Source of the DNA: an uncultured Chitinophagales bacterium
Lineage (GTDB): Bacteria; Bacteroidota; Bacteroidia; Chitinophagales; JAHDHT01
DNA length: 41,005 bases
Assembly: GCA_938023075.1 (NCBI GenBank)
Contig: CALHDG010000062.1
Location: 1-41,005 of the forward strand
Direction: 5' to 3'
Positions 1 through 7,913 of this stretch are shown here, in pieces. The position numbers were made by a program, and so were the translations under genes. Positions within the stretch are counted from its first letter, which is position 1, and the number at the start of each line of letters is the position of its first letter. Below the pieces are notes generated by a model. It ran no database searches. It was not told where the DNA came from and worked only from the letters and a program-made list of their open reading frames with translations.

Positions 1-1797
1 AACTGTGCAGCTGTGGGTTGTCCTTCAGCTACACCCGATGATGCTACTGCCGGCATTTGTACCGGTACTTTTGGAACCGAAATTTCAGATTGGCAAGCTC
101 TCGTAAATGCCAACGCAGCTATTGCCGATGCCAATACAGATGCTGCGGTCATTTACTCAACCGATTTACCGGCAGATGTATCGCAAGCTGCGCCTCCAAC
201 TCCGGGCGTCATTGAAGGCATTCATACAGGAGCAGATAATTGTGTTGCGGAATCCCAATTACTCCATGCTTATTTGCTTTGCTTTGGCGAAGATGCTGTG
301 AGTGGCACTGCTGATGATTCCTATTTATTTTTAGGTATGATTACTTTGACCGTTTATCCCGAAGTTCAACCAACTAATGAAGTTAGTGATCCGGTTGCTT
401 GTACAACTACCATTAGCCCAACATGTGCAGGCGATACTTTTGATATGGGTACAAATCCAACTGGTGGTGCAAATACAGCAAATTGGGATGCAGTTGCTGG
501 TGTTTACACCGCTCAGCCAGGTGATTTAGCCGGTACTTTAGATATAATGGTTAGTTCTGGTATTGCAGGTAACACTTGCCCTCCAATTACGGTAACTATA
601 ACTACACCAGCTTGTGCAGATGCCCCCGTACCTTCCATTACAATTGATAAAGACGATGCCGACAATGGTGATGACACACAAATATCTACTAATGGTGAGG
701 CAACCTTTACGATAACAATTACCAACGATGGTACAGAAGATTTGTGTAACATTATGTTAACGGATATTCCTTCGGATAGTAGCGTTGATGTTACCATGTG
801 CGAACCCACATTCGCTTCTATTGATACAGATAATGGTACAGTTGCTGCTGGTTCAGGTGACGGACAGTTAAACGTTGGTGAATCGGAAACCTATACTTGT
901 ACCGTTACTGGAATAACAACCGGCTTTTCTAACTCAATGGAAGTAGTTGCGGAAGGCTGCGACACCGGTGCTGGCGTAACTTTAATGGATGATGACCCGA
1001 CAGAGGTTACCGTTCCAATGACCACACCTTCTATTGAAATTGTAAAAGATGATGCCGACAATAGCGATGACACACAAGAAGTAATGACAGGTTCGGATGC
1101 TACCTTTACGATAACGGTAACCAACAATGGCTCTGCAGATTTAGAAAATGTAGTCGTTTCAGATCCTTTATCTCCTGCTTGTGATATTACCTTAACTGCA
1201 ACTGAATTGGCAACCGTTGGAAATGGAGATGGTGTATTTAACCCGGGTGAATCGTACACCTACACTTGTACCACAACCGGTGGTGTAACTATGGATTTCA
1301 CTAATACCGCAAGCGTTAATGCCAATGAAGTAGGCGATCCAATGTCGGAAGTTACCGATGATGATGATACAGAGGTCACTACTCCGGTAGTTCTTCCATG
1401 CGACATTCAAATTGTTATCATAGATCAGCAATGCGATAATAACAACACGCCTGAAGATGAGACAGATGATATTACCACCTACTCTTATGCAGTACTTGAT
1501 AATGGTGGAGGTGGAACAACCTGGACGGATGGCACCATTACAAACGGAACCTACGGGCAAAATGGAACAGTAGGAATGATAACTGTTAATCCACTAACAA
1601 CCGCTACTGTAAATATAACCGATGAAACGGATTCAACTTGTGTTGCAACGGTAGACTTGATGAATACCGGTTGTGCGACTCCACAAATTCCAACCCTTTC
1701 ACAATGGGGTTTAATTTGCTTAGCTTTGTTGTTAATGATTTTTGGTGCCTTAAAATTAAGTGCACCAATTTTAACCTATAATCAACGTAAAATCTAA
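1..1797 (+). CDS. Secreted DUF11-like repeat protein with IPTL-CTERM sorting signal (5' partial)
   Basis: The frame is open from base 1, so the true start lies upstream; the GTG at 13 is only the first internal start-like codon. The visible part is acidic, Thr/Asp-rich and cysteine-containing, typical of an extracellular protein. Two homologous beta-sandwich repeats of the DUF11/conserved-repeat type are seen, at about residues 207-330 and 340-455; each opens with a D-D-A-D-N motif and an FTIT-TN strand. The last 30 residues carry IPTLSQWGL, a hydrophobic helix and a short basic end, which is the IPTL-CTERM signal. In known systems this signal is read by the exosortase XrtH, and the protein would be cut and anchored at the cell surface. 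Function is unknown; adhesion or surface structure is an inference. A strong terminator follows at 1820-1851. Confidence 0.85.
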   Translation, partial: NCAAVGCPSATPDDATAGICTGTFGTEISDWQALVNANAAIADANTDAAVIYSTDLPADVSQAAPPTPGVIEGIHTGADNCVAESQLLHAYLLCFGEDAVSGTADDSYLFLGMITLTVYPEVQPTNEVSDPVACTTTISPTCAGDTFDMGTNPTGGANTANWDAVAGVYTAQPGDLAGTLDIMVSSGIAGNTCPPITVTITTPACADAPVPSITIDKDDADNGDDTQISTNGEATFTITITNDGTEDLCNIMLTDIPSDSSVDVTMCEPTFASIDTDNGTVAAGSGDGQLNVGESETYTCTVTGITTGFSNSMEVVAEGCDTGAGVTLMDDDPTEVTVPMTTPSIEIVKDDADNSDDTQEVMTGSDATFTITVTNNGSADLENVVVSDPLSPACDITLTATELATVGNGDGVFNPGESYTYTCTTTGGVTMDFTNTASVNANEVGDPMSEVTDDDDTEVTTPVVLPCDIQIVIIDQQCDNNNTPEDETDDITTYSYAVLDNGGGGTTWTDGTITNGTYGQNGTVGMITVNPLTTATVNITDETDSTCVATVDLMNTGCATPQIPTLSQWGLICLALLLMIFGALKLSAPILTYNQRKI

Positions 1798-1819
1798 TAG
1801 TTTTTCATATAAACTTATT

Positions 1820-1851
1820 AAAACCCATCTTCATTTGAGGATGGGTTTTTT
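1820..1851 (+). terminator. Rho-independent terminator after the IPTL-CTERM protein
   Basis: An AAAACCCATC arm pairs with GATGGGTTTT and is followed by a T-rich run. The stem can extend inward through T-G and TCA/TGA pairs. It lies 22 bases after the stop codon and ends the transcript before the next gene at 1925. Confidence 0.85.
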
Positions 1852-1924
1852 TATCCATTTGTTTAAAGCCGATTTTTTCTACCCATTTTATCAACTATCT
1901 TTATAGCCTAAATAATTTTTCTTT

Positions 1925-2794
1925 ATGAGATTTTATCATTATTTATTTATAGTATTTGCGATACTTATTTGTTGTACTTCAATGGCACAAAATGAGAAAC
2001 GGTCAACCCCAATCAATGAATCATCTTACCAAAAACATGTAAACCCAAATTGGGCAAAACAAGCCATTTGGGATGATGGTTTGGCAGAAGTGGCGACTTA
2101 CGAAGCCAGCCAAAAAATTTATGGAAAACAAAGAAGCTACGAGTGTGTTTACGTAACCGTAAAAGAAGTTTTTAATGAAGCTTTTAAGGTAAAAACAGAT
2201 GATTATAGTAGAACGGATTTGTATGATGTGCTGAAAGTAAACCGTTTCGAGCGTATTGAAACGGAACAATATCCTTACCATTATTCAACTAACATGTTTT
2301 TTAAAAGAAGCGAACCTTTAAAGTTGCATAAGATGATAATTAGCAGTCAGGAGTGGTGTGGTAGTACTTTTAAAGTATATACACCCGAAGAAAATGGATA
2401 TAAAATTAACTACCATTCGTATTGGGATGGAGAAGGAACAGGCGAAAAAATTCAAGAAGGCGATTTTTTATTTGAAGATCAATTACCCTTTACTTTGCGA
2501 ATGATGGAGTTAAGTAAAGGCTTAAAATTTAATGCACGGTTAATGCCTTCGCAAGTTAGTGCCAAAGTTGGTCCTATTTATGCCGATTTAGCCATATTTA
2601 GAGTGGGCAGCACCACTTTTATGTTTAATGAAACGGAAATAGAAGCGTGGAGAATTAGCGTAAAATTAGATTTAGAAAGAGCTAATATATATACCATTGA
2701 AAAAGCCTATCCGAATCGGGTATTAGAAATTAAAACTTGGGATCAACGTAATTTAAAGCTAAAAAGCATTGACCGTTATGCTTACTGGGAGTAA
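1925..2794 (+). CDS. Secreted conserved Bacteroidota protein of unknown function
   Basis: 289 residues with a clear N-terminal signal peptide: Arg/His start, hydrophobic stretch to about residue 19, and a likely cut after SMA-Q. The mature part has a conserved-looking W-D-D-G-L-A-E-V-x-x-Y-E segment near residue 50, then a long beta-rich region. From memory it resembles a Bacteroidota family of about 290 residues that databases often mislabel as 'septum formation inhibitor Maf'; it does not look like the Maf nucleotide pyrophosphatase. There are no catalytic motifs I recognise. A box TATCTTTA at 1896-1903 is one base off the Bacteroidota -7 consensus and may be its promoter. It converges on paaB with about 150 bases between. 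Confidence 0.75.
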   Translation: MRFYHYLFIVFAILICCTSMAQNEKRSTPINESSYQKHVNPNWAKQAIWDDGLAEVATYEASQKIYGKQRSYECVYVTVKEVFNEAFKVKTDDYSRTDLYDVLKVNRFERIETEQYPYHYSTNMFFKRSEPLKLHKMIISSQEWCGSTFKVYTPEENGYKINYHSYWDGEGTGEKIQEGDFLFEDQLPFTLRMMELSKGLKFNARLMPSQVSAKVGPIYADLAIFRVGSTTFMFNETEIEAWRISVKLDLERANIYTIEKAYPNRVLEIKTWDQRNLKLKSIDRYAYWE

Positions 2795-2944
2795 ATTTTG
2801 GATTGATGAAGCTATTATTACATTCAGCAATTTTTGTTTTAGCATATTGAAGCGATTTCAAATGAACTTCAGTTGAAAACTAATGGAGATACCGGATATT
2901 TTGTTCCGTTACTCTCCACAAAATTCCGGCATGACGATTTATAT

Positions 2945-3247
2945 TTAAATATGTTTCAATTCAATAGGTAATTCATAAAAAGTAGGATGCCTGTATACTT
3001 TATCTTCCGCCGGATCAAATAGTGCCTCACTACTTTCAGGATTACTGGCAGCAATATGTTTAGATTCAACCACCCAAATGCTAACACCTTCTTGCCGCCG
3101 GGTATAAACATCTCTTGCATTTTCAATTGCCATGGAGGCATCGGCTGCGTGTAAACTACCTGCGTGCCGGTGTTCTAATCCATTTTTTGACCGGATAAAA
3201 ACCTCAAAAAGGGGCCATTCGTTGTTTGCTTTTGTTTTATTACTCAT
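2945..3247 (-). CDS. paaB: 1,2-phenylacetyl-CoA epoxidase subunit PaaB
   Basis: 100 residues, the usual PaaB length. It has the PaaB signature order: a W-P-L-F-E-V-F-I-R-S start, G-L-E-H-R-H-A-G-S-L-H-A-A-D, a Y-T-R-R-Q-E-G-V-S-I-W-V segment, and a hydrophilic C-terminus with DPAEDK-V-YRHP. In known systems PaaB is a non-catalytic subunit needed by the PaaABCE multicomponent epoxidase that converts phenylacetyl-CoA to its ring-1,2-epoxide in the cytoplasm. It is the last gene of the minus-strand set, 36 bases after the kinase-like gene. No paaC, paaD or paaE follows; the next gene is unrelated and convergent. Confidence 0.95.
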   Translation of the reverse strand: MSNKTKANNEWPLFEVFIRSKNGLEHRHAGSLHAADASMAIENARDVYTRRQEGVSIWVVESKHIAASNPESSEALFDPAEDKVYRHPTFYELPIELKHI

Positions 3248-3283
3248 TATTTTTTTATGCGAATTTATAAATCATAAAAATGA

Positions 3284-3808
3284 TTATCGATTTAAAAAAT
3301 AGGATCGGAACGTTTCTACTTCTTTGAGTTCTTGCTCAACAAAACGGCTAAACAATCGATCACCTACTTGCGTTTTTAAAGCAGAAATTCCAACATCAAT
3401 TAACCGGATTCCTTTTTGTGTTAAAAAGATATTGTCATAAGATAAACCCGGCATGTCCGAAGGTCTAATTAGGTCGCGATGCACAAAGCCACCTTGATGA
3501 AGTTGACTTAGCTCACCTTCAAAAACATCAAACCATAAAACCCGTCGTTCGTATTCATAGGCTCTGTAATCAAGCGGATACAATCTTTCCATCACCAACA
3601 TATCTGCATCTAAAACTGTATTCACATCTAACCGAATAAATTTAGTAATTAAATCATTAATGGAATTCGCAAATTTCATTTTCTCAGCTTCAGAACCTAT
3701 ATCAGACCGGGTATCACCGGTAAATAACTTACCCACTTCCGTTTCACTAAGCACAATTACGGTATTGTTTGCGCCTGAGGATAAAGTGCGTGGGTAACGT
3801 TTTGACAT
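3284..3808 (-). CDS. Small protein-kinase-like protein inside the paa operon
   Basis: 174 residues from the ATG at 3808. A longer frame runs into paaA, but this start is one base after the paaA stop (TAG-T-ATG), which argues for translational coupling. Kinase-fold hallmarks can be read in order: a VGKLF segment with candidate ATP-binding Lys27, candidate helix-C Glu40, a hinge-like MERL at 73-76, FVHRD (HRD at 110-112), a D-N pair with candidate Mg-binding Asn126, and I-D-V-G with Asp138 standing for DFG. Between HRD and Asn126 there are about ten extra residues, unlike typical Hanks kinases. At 174 residues it is a minimal kinase and may lack most of the C-lobe. Its substrate is unknown. A role in regulating the epoxidase, or in modifying a small molecule, is inference from position only. 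Confidence 0.8.
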   Translation of the reverse strand: MSKRYPRTLSSGANNTVIVLSETEVGKLFTGDTRSDIGSEAEKMKFANSINDLITKFIRLDVNTVLDADMLVMERLYPLDYRAYEYERRVLWFDVFEGELSQLHQGGFVHRDLIRPSDMPGLSYDNIFLTQKGIRLIDVGISALKTQVGDRLFSRFVEQELKEVETFRSYFLNR

Positions 3809-3809
3809 A

Positions 3810-4763
3810 CTAAACTGCCTGTTTAACTTCAACAGCTTGAGCTTGCTTTGCTGCATAAGCCAATGCCGCTTCGCGCACCCATTTACCTTCTTCCCAAGCA
3901 TCTGTTCGAGCGGCAATCCGCTCTTTATTGCAAGGTCCGTTACCTTTTACTACCTGCCAAAATTCTTCCCAATCAATTTTACCAAAATCGTAATGTCCAC
4001 GTTCTTCATTCCATTTTAAATCGGGGTCGGGTATGGTAATGCCCAAATAATCGGCTTGCGGTGCGGTAATATCAACAAACCGTTGGCGTAACTCATCGTT
4101 GGTTTGTCGCTTAATTTTCCATTTAACCGATTGAGCGGTGTTGGGCGAATCTTCATCTCGCGGACCAAACATCATTAAAGAGGGCCACCAAAAGCGGTTG
4201 AGGGCATCTTGTGCCATGGCTTTTTGTGCTTCGCTACCTTTGCAAAGGGTCAACATAATTTCATAGCCTTGTCGCTGATGGAAACTTTCTTCTTTACAAA
4301 TGCGCACCATTGCCCGTGCATAAGGTCCATAAGAAGTACGGGTTAACATTACTTGATTGATAATGGCTGCACCATCAACCAACCAACCAATTGCGCCAAT
4401 ATCTGCCCAACTTAAGGTAGGATAATTAAAAATGCTCGAATATTTAGCTTTGCCCGTTAACAATTGCATCGTCATTTCATCGCGGCTGATTCCGAGGGTT
4501 TCGGCAGCACTGTATAAATATAAACCGTGTCCGGCTTCATCTTGCACTTTCGCTAACAAGCCTACTTTTCTCCTTAAAGAAGGGGCTCGGGTTATCCAAT
4601 TGCCTTCTGGCAACATCCCAACAATTTCAGAATGAGCGTGCTGTGAAATTTGCCGGATATGGGTTTTCCGGTATTTTTCTGGCATCCAATCGCGCGGCTC
4701 TATTCGTTCTCCCTTATCAATGCGTGCTTGAAACTGTTCTTCTAAATAATGTATATTTTCCAT
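3810..4763 (-). CDS. paaA: 1,2-phenylacetyl-CoA epoxidase catalytic subunit PaaA
   Basis: 317 residues, the normal size. It is the diiron oxygenase subunit that inserts oxygen into the phenylacetyl-CoA ring, the first committed ring-attack step of aerobic hybrid phenylacetate catabolism. Ferritin-like diiron motifs are visible: Glu46 in HAHSEIVG, the E-x-x-H of DEAGH (Glu76, His79), an acidic candidate at Asp130 in WLVDGAA, and E-x-x-H in EESFH (Glu159, His162). The stretch [13 protein letters not shown] is highly conserved in PaaA. It is the first gene of the paaA - kinase-like - paaB unit and is divergent from the gene at 5001. PaaA normally works as a heterodimer with PaaC, which is not in the window. 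Confidence 0.96.
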   Translation of the reverse strand: MENIHYLEEQFQARIDKGERIEPRDWMPEKYRKTHIRQISQHAHSEIVGMLPEGNWITRAPSLRRKVGLLAKVQDEAGHGLYLYSAAETLGISRDEMTMQLLTGKAKYSSIFNYPTLSWADIGAIGWLVDGAAIINQVMLTRTSYGPYARAMVRICKEESFHQRQGYEIMLTLCKGSEAQKAMAQDALNRFWWPSLMMFGPRDEDSPNTAQSVKWKIKRQTNDELRQRFVDITAPQADYLGITIPDPDLKWNEERGHYDFGKIDWEEFWQVVKGNGPCNKERIAARTDAWEEGKWVREAALAYAAKQAQAVEVKQAV

Positions 4764-4794
4764 GACTTTCTTTTTTTAGGCTGTTATCAGATTA

Positions 4795-4826
4795 CGAAAT
4801 TACGAATTTTCCGTTTAAGAATCCAA
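4795..4826 (-). promoter_or_regulatory. Candidate Bacteroidota-type promoter for the paaA unit
   Basis: On the minus strand a TTG (4824-4826) precedes TAATTTCG (4795-4802) by about 21 bases. This fits the Bacteroidota -33 TTG / -7 TAnnTTTG pattern with one mismatch in the -7 box and slightly wide spacing. It would give a leader of roughly 25 bases. Predicted from pattern only. Confidence 0.35.
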
Positions 4827-4943
4827 TAAAAAAGTAGTCGTAAGTATAATCGTTCTTTCAAATTTCGTTACCCTTCGCATTTGTTAAGGCTTGGCTTAAA
4901 CTTTATTAACTAAACTTTTAGTTTTATAAGATATTTTTTATCC

Positions 4944-4951
4944 TACCTTTG
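4944..4951 (+). promoter_or_regulatory. TAnnTTTG -7 box for the DoxX-like gene
   Basis: TACCTTTG matches the Bacteroidota -7 consensus exactly and lies 49 bases before the ATG at 5001. No good -33 TTG is visible at the usual distance. Confidence 0.5.
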
Positions 4952-5000
4952 CTTTTGTACATTTGAACTTTTAAAATAATTAAATCAAAAAAACAATTAC

Positions 5001-6248
5001 ATGACTTTTACAGGATTGCTTTTATTAATTGGCGGAATTGCCTTAGCAGTTACTTTAATTATCAGTTTATTCATACAAAAACCCCAAGGCGGACAAGGTT
5101 GGTTTTATGCTTACTTGCGTTATTTTATGGCTGTTTTCTTTTTGTTTTCCGGTATTGTAAAAGCCATTGACCCGAAAGGAACGGCTTTTAAAATGCAAGA
5201 CTATTTTAGCATTTTTGGTGAATATGTTCCTGCTTTAAACGGATTTTGGGATTTTTGCTATGGTCTCGCTTTACCCATTTCTGCCTTTATGATCATTCTT
5301 GAAATTGTGCTGGGTGTTACCTTATTATTGGGTATTTTTAGAAAAGGCACCTTATTATTATACACCGGCTTATTGGCATTTTTTACTTTTTTAACCGGTT
5401 TTACCGCAGTTACCAACAAAGTAACCGATTGTGGTTGTTTCGGCGACTTTTTGAAACTAGCTCCAAGTCAATCATTTCAAAAAGATATATTTTTAATGGT
5501 GATTTTGGTAGGATTAATTTTTTTAGCTCGTAAACATTTAAAGCCGCTGTTCAATGCCAAAATAGGATGGGGCTTGCTTGGAGTTTTAACCCTGCTTACG
5601 GTTTGGTTTAACATAAGAAACATTAATCACTTGCCGGTTAAAGATTTTAGAGCCTATGCCGCAGGAACCGATTTACGAAAGTGTACTAGTCAAGAAGGGT
5701 TAAATCCGGGGAAGAAAGAAATCTATTATAACATGGTGAATTCTGCTACAGGCGAGCAAAAAGAAATGGAAAGCAAACTATATATGAGCACTAAAATTTG
5801 GGAAGACAAAAGTTGGAAAATTGAAGGTGATCCACGTGAAGTAGTAATTGAAGAACCAGAATTACCTAAGTGTAAAGATTTTAATATAGAAAATGCCGAT
5901 GGGGAAGAAATTCAAGATGAAGTTTTAGGTAACAGTGGCTACAGCTTTTTAGTAGGGGCTTATTATTTAGATAAATCTAGTAAACAAGGTTTTAAAAATG
6001 CGAATGTATTGCTGAAAGAAGCTAAAAACAAAGGCGTAAAAATTTATGGCTTAACCGCATCTTCTATTGAAGAAGGCAACCAACTGGCAGAAGGCATTTA
6101 TACCTTTAATAATATTGATGCGATACCGATTAAAACCATGGTGCGCTCTAACCCAGGTTTGGTATTGCTGAAAGATGGTAAAGTATTGGGCAAATGGCAT
6201 TATAATGATGTACCAGACATTAGTGATTTGGGAGAGTTTGGGATATAG
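5001..6248 (+). CDS. DoxX/MauE-like membrane protein with thioredoxin-like tail (BT_3928-type)
   Basis: 415 residues. The N-terminal half has about five or six membrane segments: 1-25, a region near 35-55, 85-115, 115-135, 160-178 and 185-205. It shows the DoxX/MauE-like patterns R-Y-F-M-A-V-F-F-L-F-S-G-I-V-K-A and T-D-C-G-C-F-G-D. The C-terminal half, from about 215, is soluble and looks like a thioredoxin fold without a CxxC, ending in N-P-G-L-V-L-L-K-D-G-K-V-L-G-K-W. This architecture matches what I know as the BT_3928 family of Bacteroidota. The conserved CGC motif suggests redox or quinone-linked disulfide chemistry, but this is inference. It stands alone under its own promoter, divergent from paaA. 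Confidence 0.85.
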   Translation: MTFTGLLLLIGGIALAVTLIISLFIQKPQGGQGWFYAYLRYFMAVFFLFSGIVKAIDPKGTAFKMQDYFSIFGEYVPALNGFWDFCYGLALPISAFMIILEIVLGVTLLLGIFRKGTLLLYTGLLAFFTFLTGFTAVTNKVTDCGCFGDFLKLAPSQSFQKDIFLMVILVGLIFLARKHLKPLFNAKIGWGLLGVLTLLTVWFNIRNINHLPVKDFRAYAAGTDLRKCTSQEGLNPGKKEIYYNMVNSATGEQKEMESKLYMSTKIWEDKSWKIEGDPREVVIEEPELPKCKDFNIENADGEEIQDEVLGNSGYSFLVGAYYLDKSSKQGFKNANVLLKEAKNKGVKIYGLTASSIEEGNQLAEGIYTFNNIDAIPIKTMVRSNPGLVLLKDGKVLGKWHYNDVPDISDLGEFGI

Positions 6249-6304
6249 ATCTTTTTAAACTATTCAACACAGTTTATGCTTAAGCTAAAGTTGTAACTAC
6301 ATTG

Positions 6305-7276
6305 CTAATTGTTTTTGGGTAATTCAACTGGCAACGGACCCTTATCTTTAAATAATGGAGCAGGTATGGGGGCTTCGTCTTGCGTTTGATCAAATACCTT
6401 TTCAACGTATTGCCATATTCCATTTTCAAACTTTAGAGCTTCATATGTACCATCCGGTATATAGGTTGGATACATGCCAATGCTTTTCCCATCTTCTGGT
6501 ACAAGATGATCAAAAACGATCATTTGCAAATCCTCATCATAATTTAAATTAACTGTTGCGTCCTTATTATATTCCAAAAAAATACGATTGAAAGTACCTT
6601 GTTGCATGTCGCTTTCATATTCAATAATAGGCGCGCCTAAAACGGGTTTTCCTTCTTTAAAATGAAGCACATCCAATACTTTCTTCTGGCTTAATAAATT
6701 ATTGCCATCCCATCCAAATAACATGTAATAATCTTTTTGCGCATAACTTACTTTGGTTATGTTATAGTACATAGCCCCATACCATTTTTTTAAAGGTAAA
6801 GTTTCTTTCACTAAATTAACAATTGGTTCTCGAACATGAAATAATGGAAACAGATCATTATCCTCATTATTCATTTGTAAAGTACCAAAGTACCGGTAAC
6901 CTACTTCATCTAAGCGAACCAACCAAGTCAGTATTCTAAAAGTACTGTCAGGTGCATAGGTCTTCGAAATAAACTCTAAATTATCAAACGGATACGAATA
7001 AGAATTTTCTTGTTTCAACGCTTGAACCAATACTGGTATCATTGCATAACAAGTTTCTATGCGCTCATTTTCGGTAATTTTTTTTTGTAAATCGCTCGAA
7101 AAAGTCGCAACCGAGTCTTCCCAAAATTCTAACTGACTAACTGGTTTTTCATCAAGCTCAGTTTTGTCACTAATTTCTGTTGGTGGTTGAGCCTTTAACA
7201 CAGCCACAAATGCAAAACACAATGAAATCAACATCAGTTGACGATATATTAAATACATACAATTCATTTTAACCAA
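6305..7276 (-). CDS. Secreted conserved protein of unknown function
   Basis: 323 residues. The signal peptide is best read from one of the internal Met codons (MNCMYL or MYLIYR, starts at 7267 or 7258) and ends near A-V-L-K-A-Q; the upstream ATG at 7276 may be too early. The mature protein contains a Y-Y-M-L-F-G-W-D-G-N-N-L-L-S segment and an I-V-F-D-H-L segment. I associate these with a widespread uncharacterised Bacteroidota periplasmic family. No catalytic motif is recognised. It is convergent with the DoxX-like gene (56 bases between) and is followed by no clear terminator. Confidence 0.75.
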   Translation of the reverse strand: MVKMNCMYLIYRQLMLISLCFAFVAVLKAQPPTEISDKTELDEKPVSQLEFWEDSVATFSSDLQKKITENERIETCYAMIPVLVQALKQENSYSYPFDNLEFISKTYAPDSTFRILTWLVRLDEVGYRYFGTLQMNNEDNDLFPLFHVREPIVNLVKETLPLKKWYGAMYYNITKVSYAQKDYYMLFGWDGNNLLSQKKVLDVLHFKEGKPVLGAPIIEYESDMQQGTFNRIFLEYNKDATVNLNYDEDLQMIVFDHLVPEDGKSIGMYPTYIPDGTYEALKFENGIWQYVEKVFDQTQDEAPIPAPLFKDKGPLPVELPKNN

Positions 7277-7443
7277 AACGATGCAATTAATTAACTTAGT
7301 ATATTAAGCAATAAGCATCTTTTTATTATAATAATTAATTTTTCTTTATGCGAAAATGATCAACTCAGCCAAACATGCGCTTCAATCTCATTTCGTTATA
7401 GTACATTTTATTAACCTGGCATTTAAACAATTCTATTTTTTTA

Positions 7444-7556
7444 GAAGCGAAACCAAAAATAATTTAAAAACGGGCTCCCCGCTATCCGTTCAAATGCTAC
7501 GCAAACGCTTCATAATCAATGCTTCAAGTAGCATAACCACTGCTATCGGGGCTAAA
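7444..7556 (-). repeat. Structured intergenic repeat, copy E
   Basis: One of five copies of the same element, in minus orientation here, inside the 640-base gap 7277-7913 between divergent genes. Helix P1 is CCCCG (7477-7481) with CGGGG (7547-7551). Helix P2 is ATGCTAC (7494-7500) with GTAGCAT (7528-7534). The shared GTTTCGCTTC tail on the minus strand is 7444-7453. This copy has the most diverged internal loop (AGTGG and GAACGG in place of AGCGG and GAGCGG). An 80-codon frame at 7356-7598 runs across it and is an artefact of the repeat. Confidence 0.85.
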
Positions 7557-7738
7557 CTTCCAACCTCATCACTTTTTAAATACCTTCCAAATATATAGCC
7601 ACTAACTTAATTAGAACTAACCTAATTTTGATGTCCGTAAAAATAAATCGTTTAATCTTAAGTCTGACTACTTATTAAGCCTGGAAAATTAATCTACTTT
7701 TATCTCAATACAATCTTTTAAACGCAGCGAAAAAAGTA

Positions 7739-7758
7739 GCCATAGTCAAAGCTATGGC
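7739..7758. repeat. Short hairpin in the 7277-7913 gap
   Basis: GCCATAG (7739-7745) and CTATGGC (7752-7758) form a 7-bp perfect inverted repeat with a 6-base loop. The rest of the gap is AT-rich, with only repeat copy E and the promoter at 7823-7854. No gene is seen in the gap. Confidence 0.5.
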
Positions 7759-7822
7759 GGATTCTCCAACAAAGTAATCCGTTCTAATTTTACCTACAGT
7801 ATAAATTTGACAGACCACTAAG

Positions 7823-7854
7823 TTTGGATGCAATTTTAAAATGATCTATTTTTG
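7823..7854 (+). promoter_or_regulatory. Bacteroidota-type promoter for the cysteine-rich lipoprotein
   Basis: TTTG (7823-7826), 20 bases, then TATTTTTG (7847-7854). Both boxes match the -33 and -7 consensus of the Bacteroidota housekeeping sigma factor with normal spacing. The ATG is at 7914, giving a leader of about 50 bases. Confidence 0.6.
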
Positions 7855-7913
7855 ACCATTACTAGGCTTCTGTAATTATAAAATAATCTATCAACCATAA
7901 TCGAATCACTATC

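Noticed and set aside
1925-2794. Maf nucleotide pyrophosphatase
   Set aside because: The protein has a signal peptide and none of the Maf active-site motifs; the label sometimes used for the family is misleading.
3810-3916. Longer start for the kinase-like gene inside paaA
   Set aside because: It would overlap paaA by about 100 bases; the ATG at 3808 gives a complete kinase start and one-base coupling to the paaA stop.
7356-7598. 80-codon plus-strand frame
   Set aside because: It is mostly a translation of structured repeat copy E; other copies do not keep the frame.
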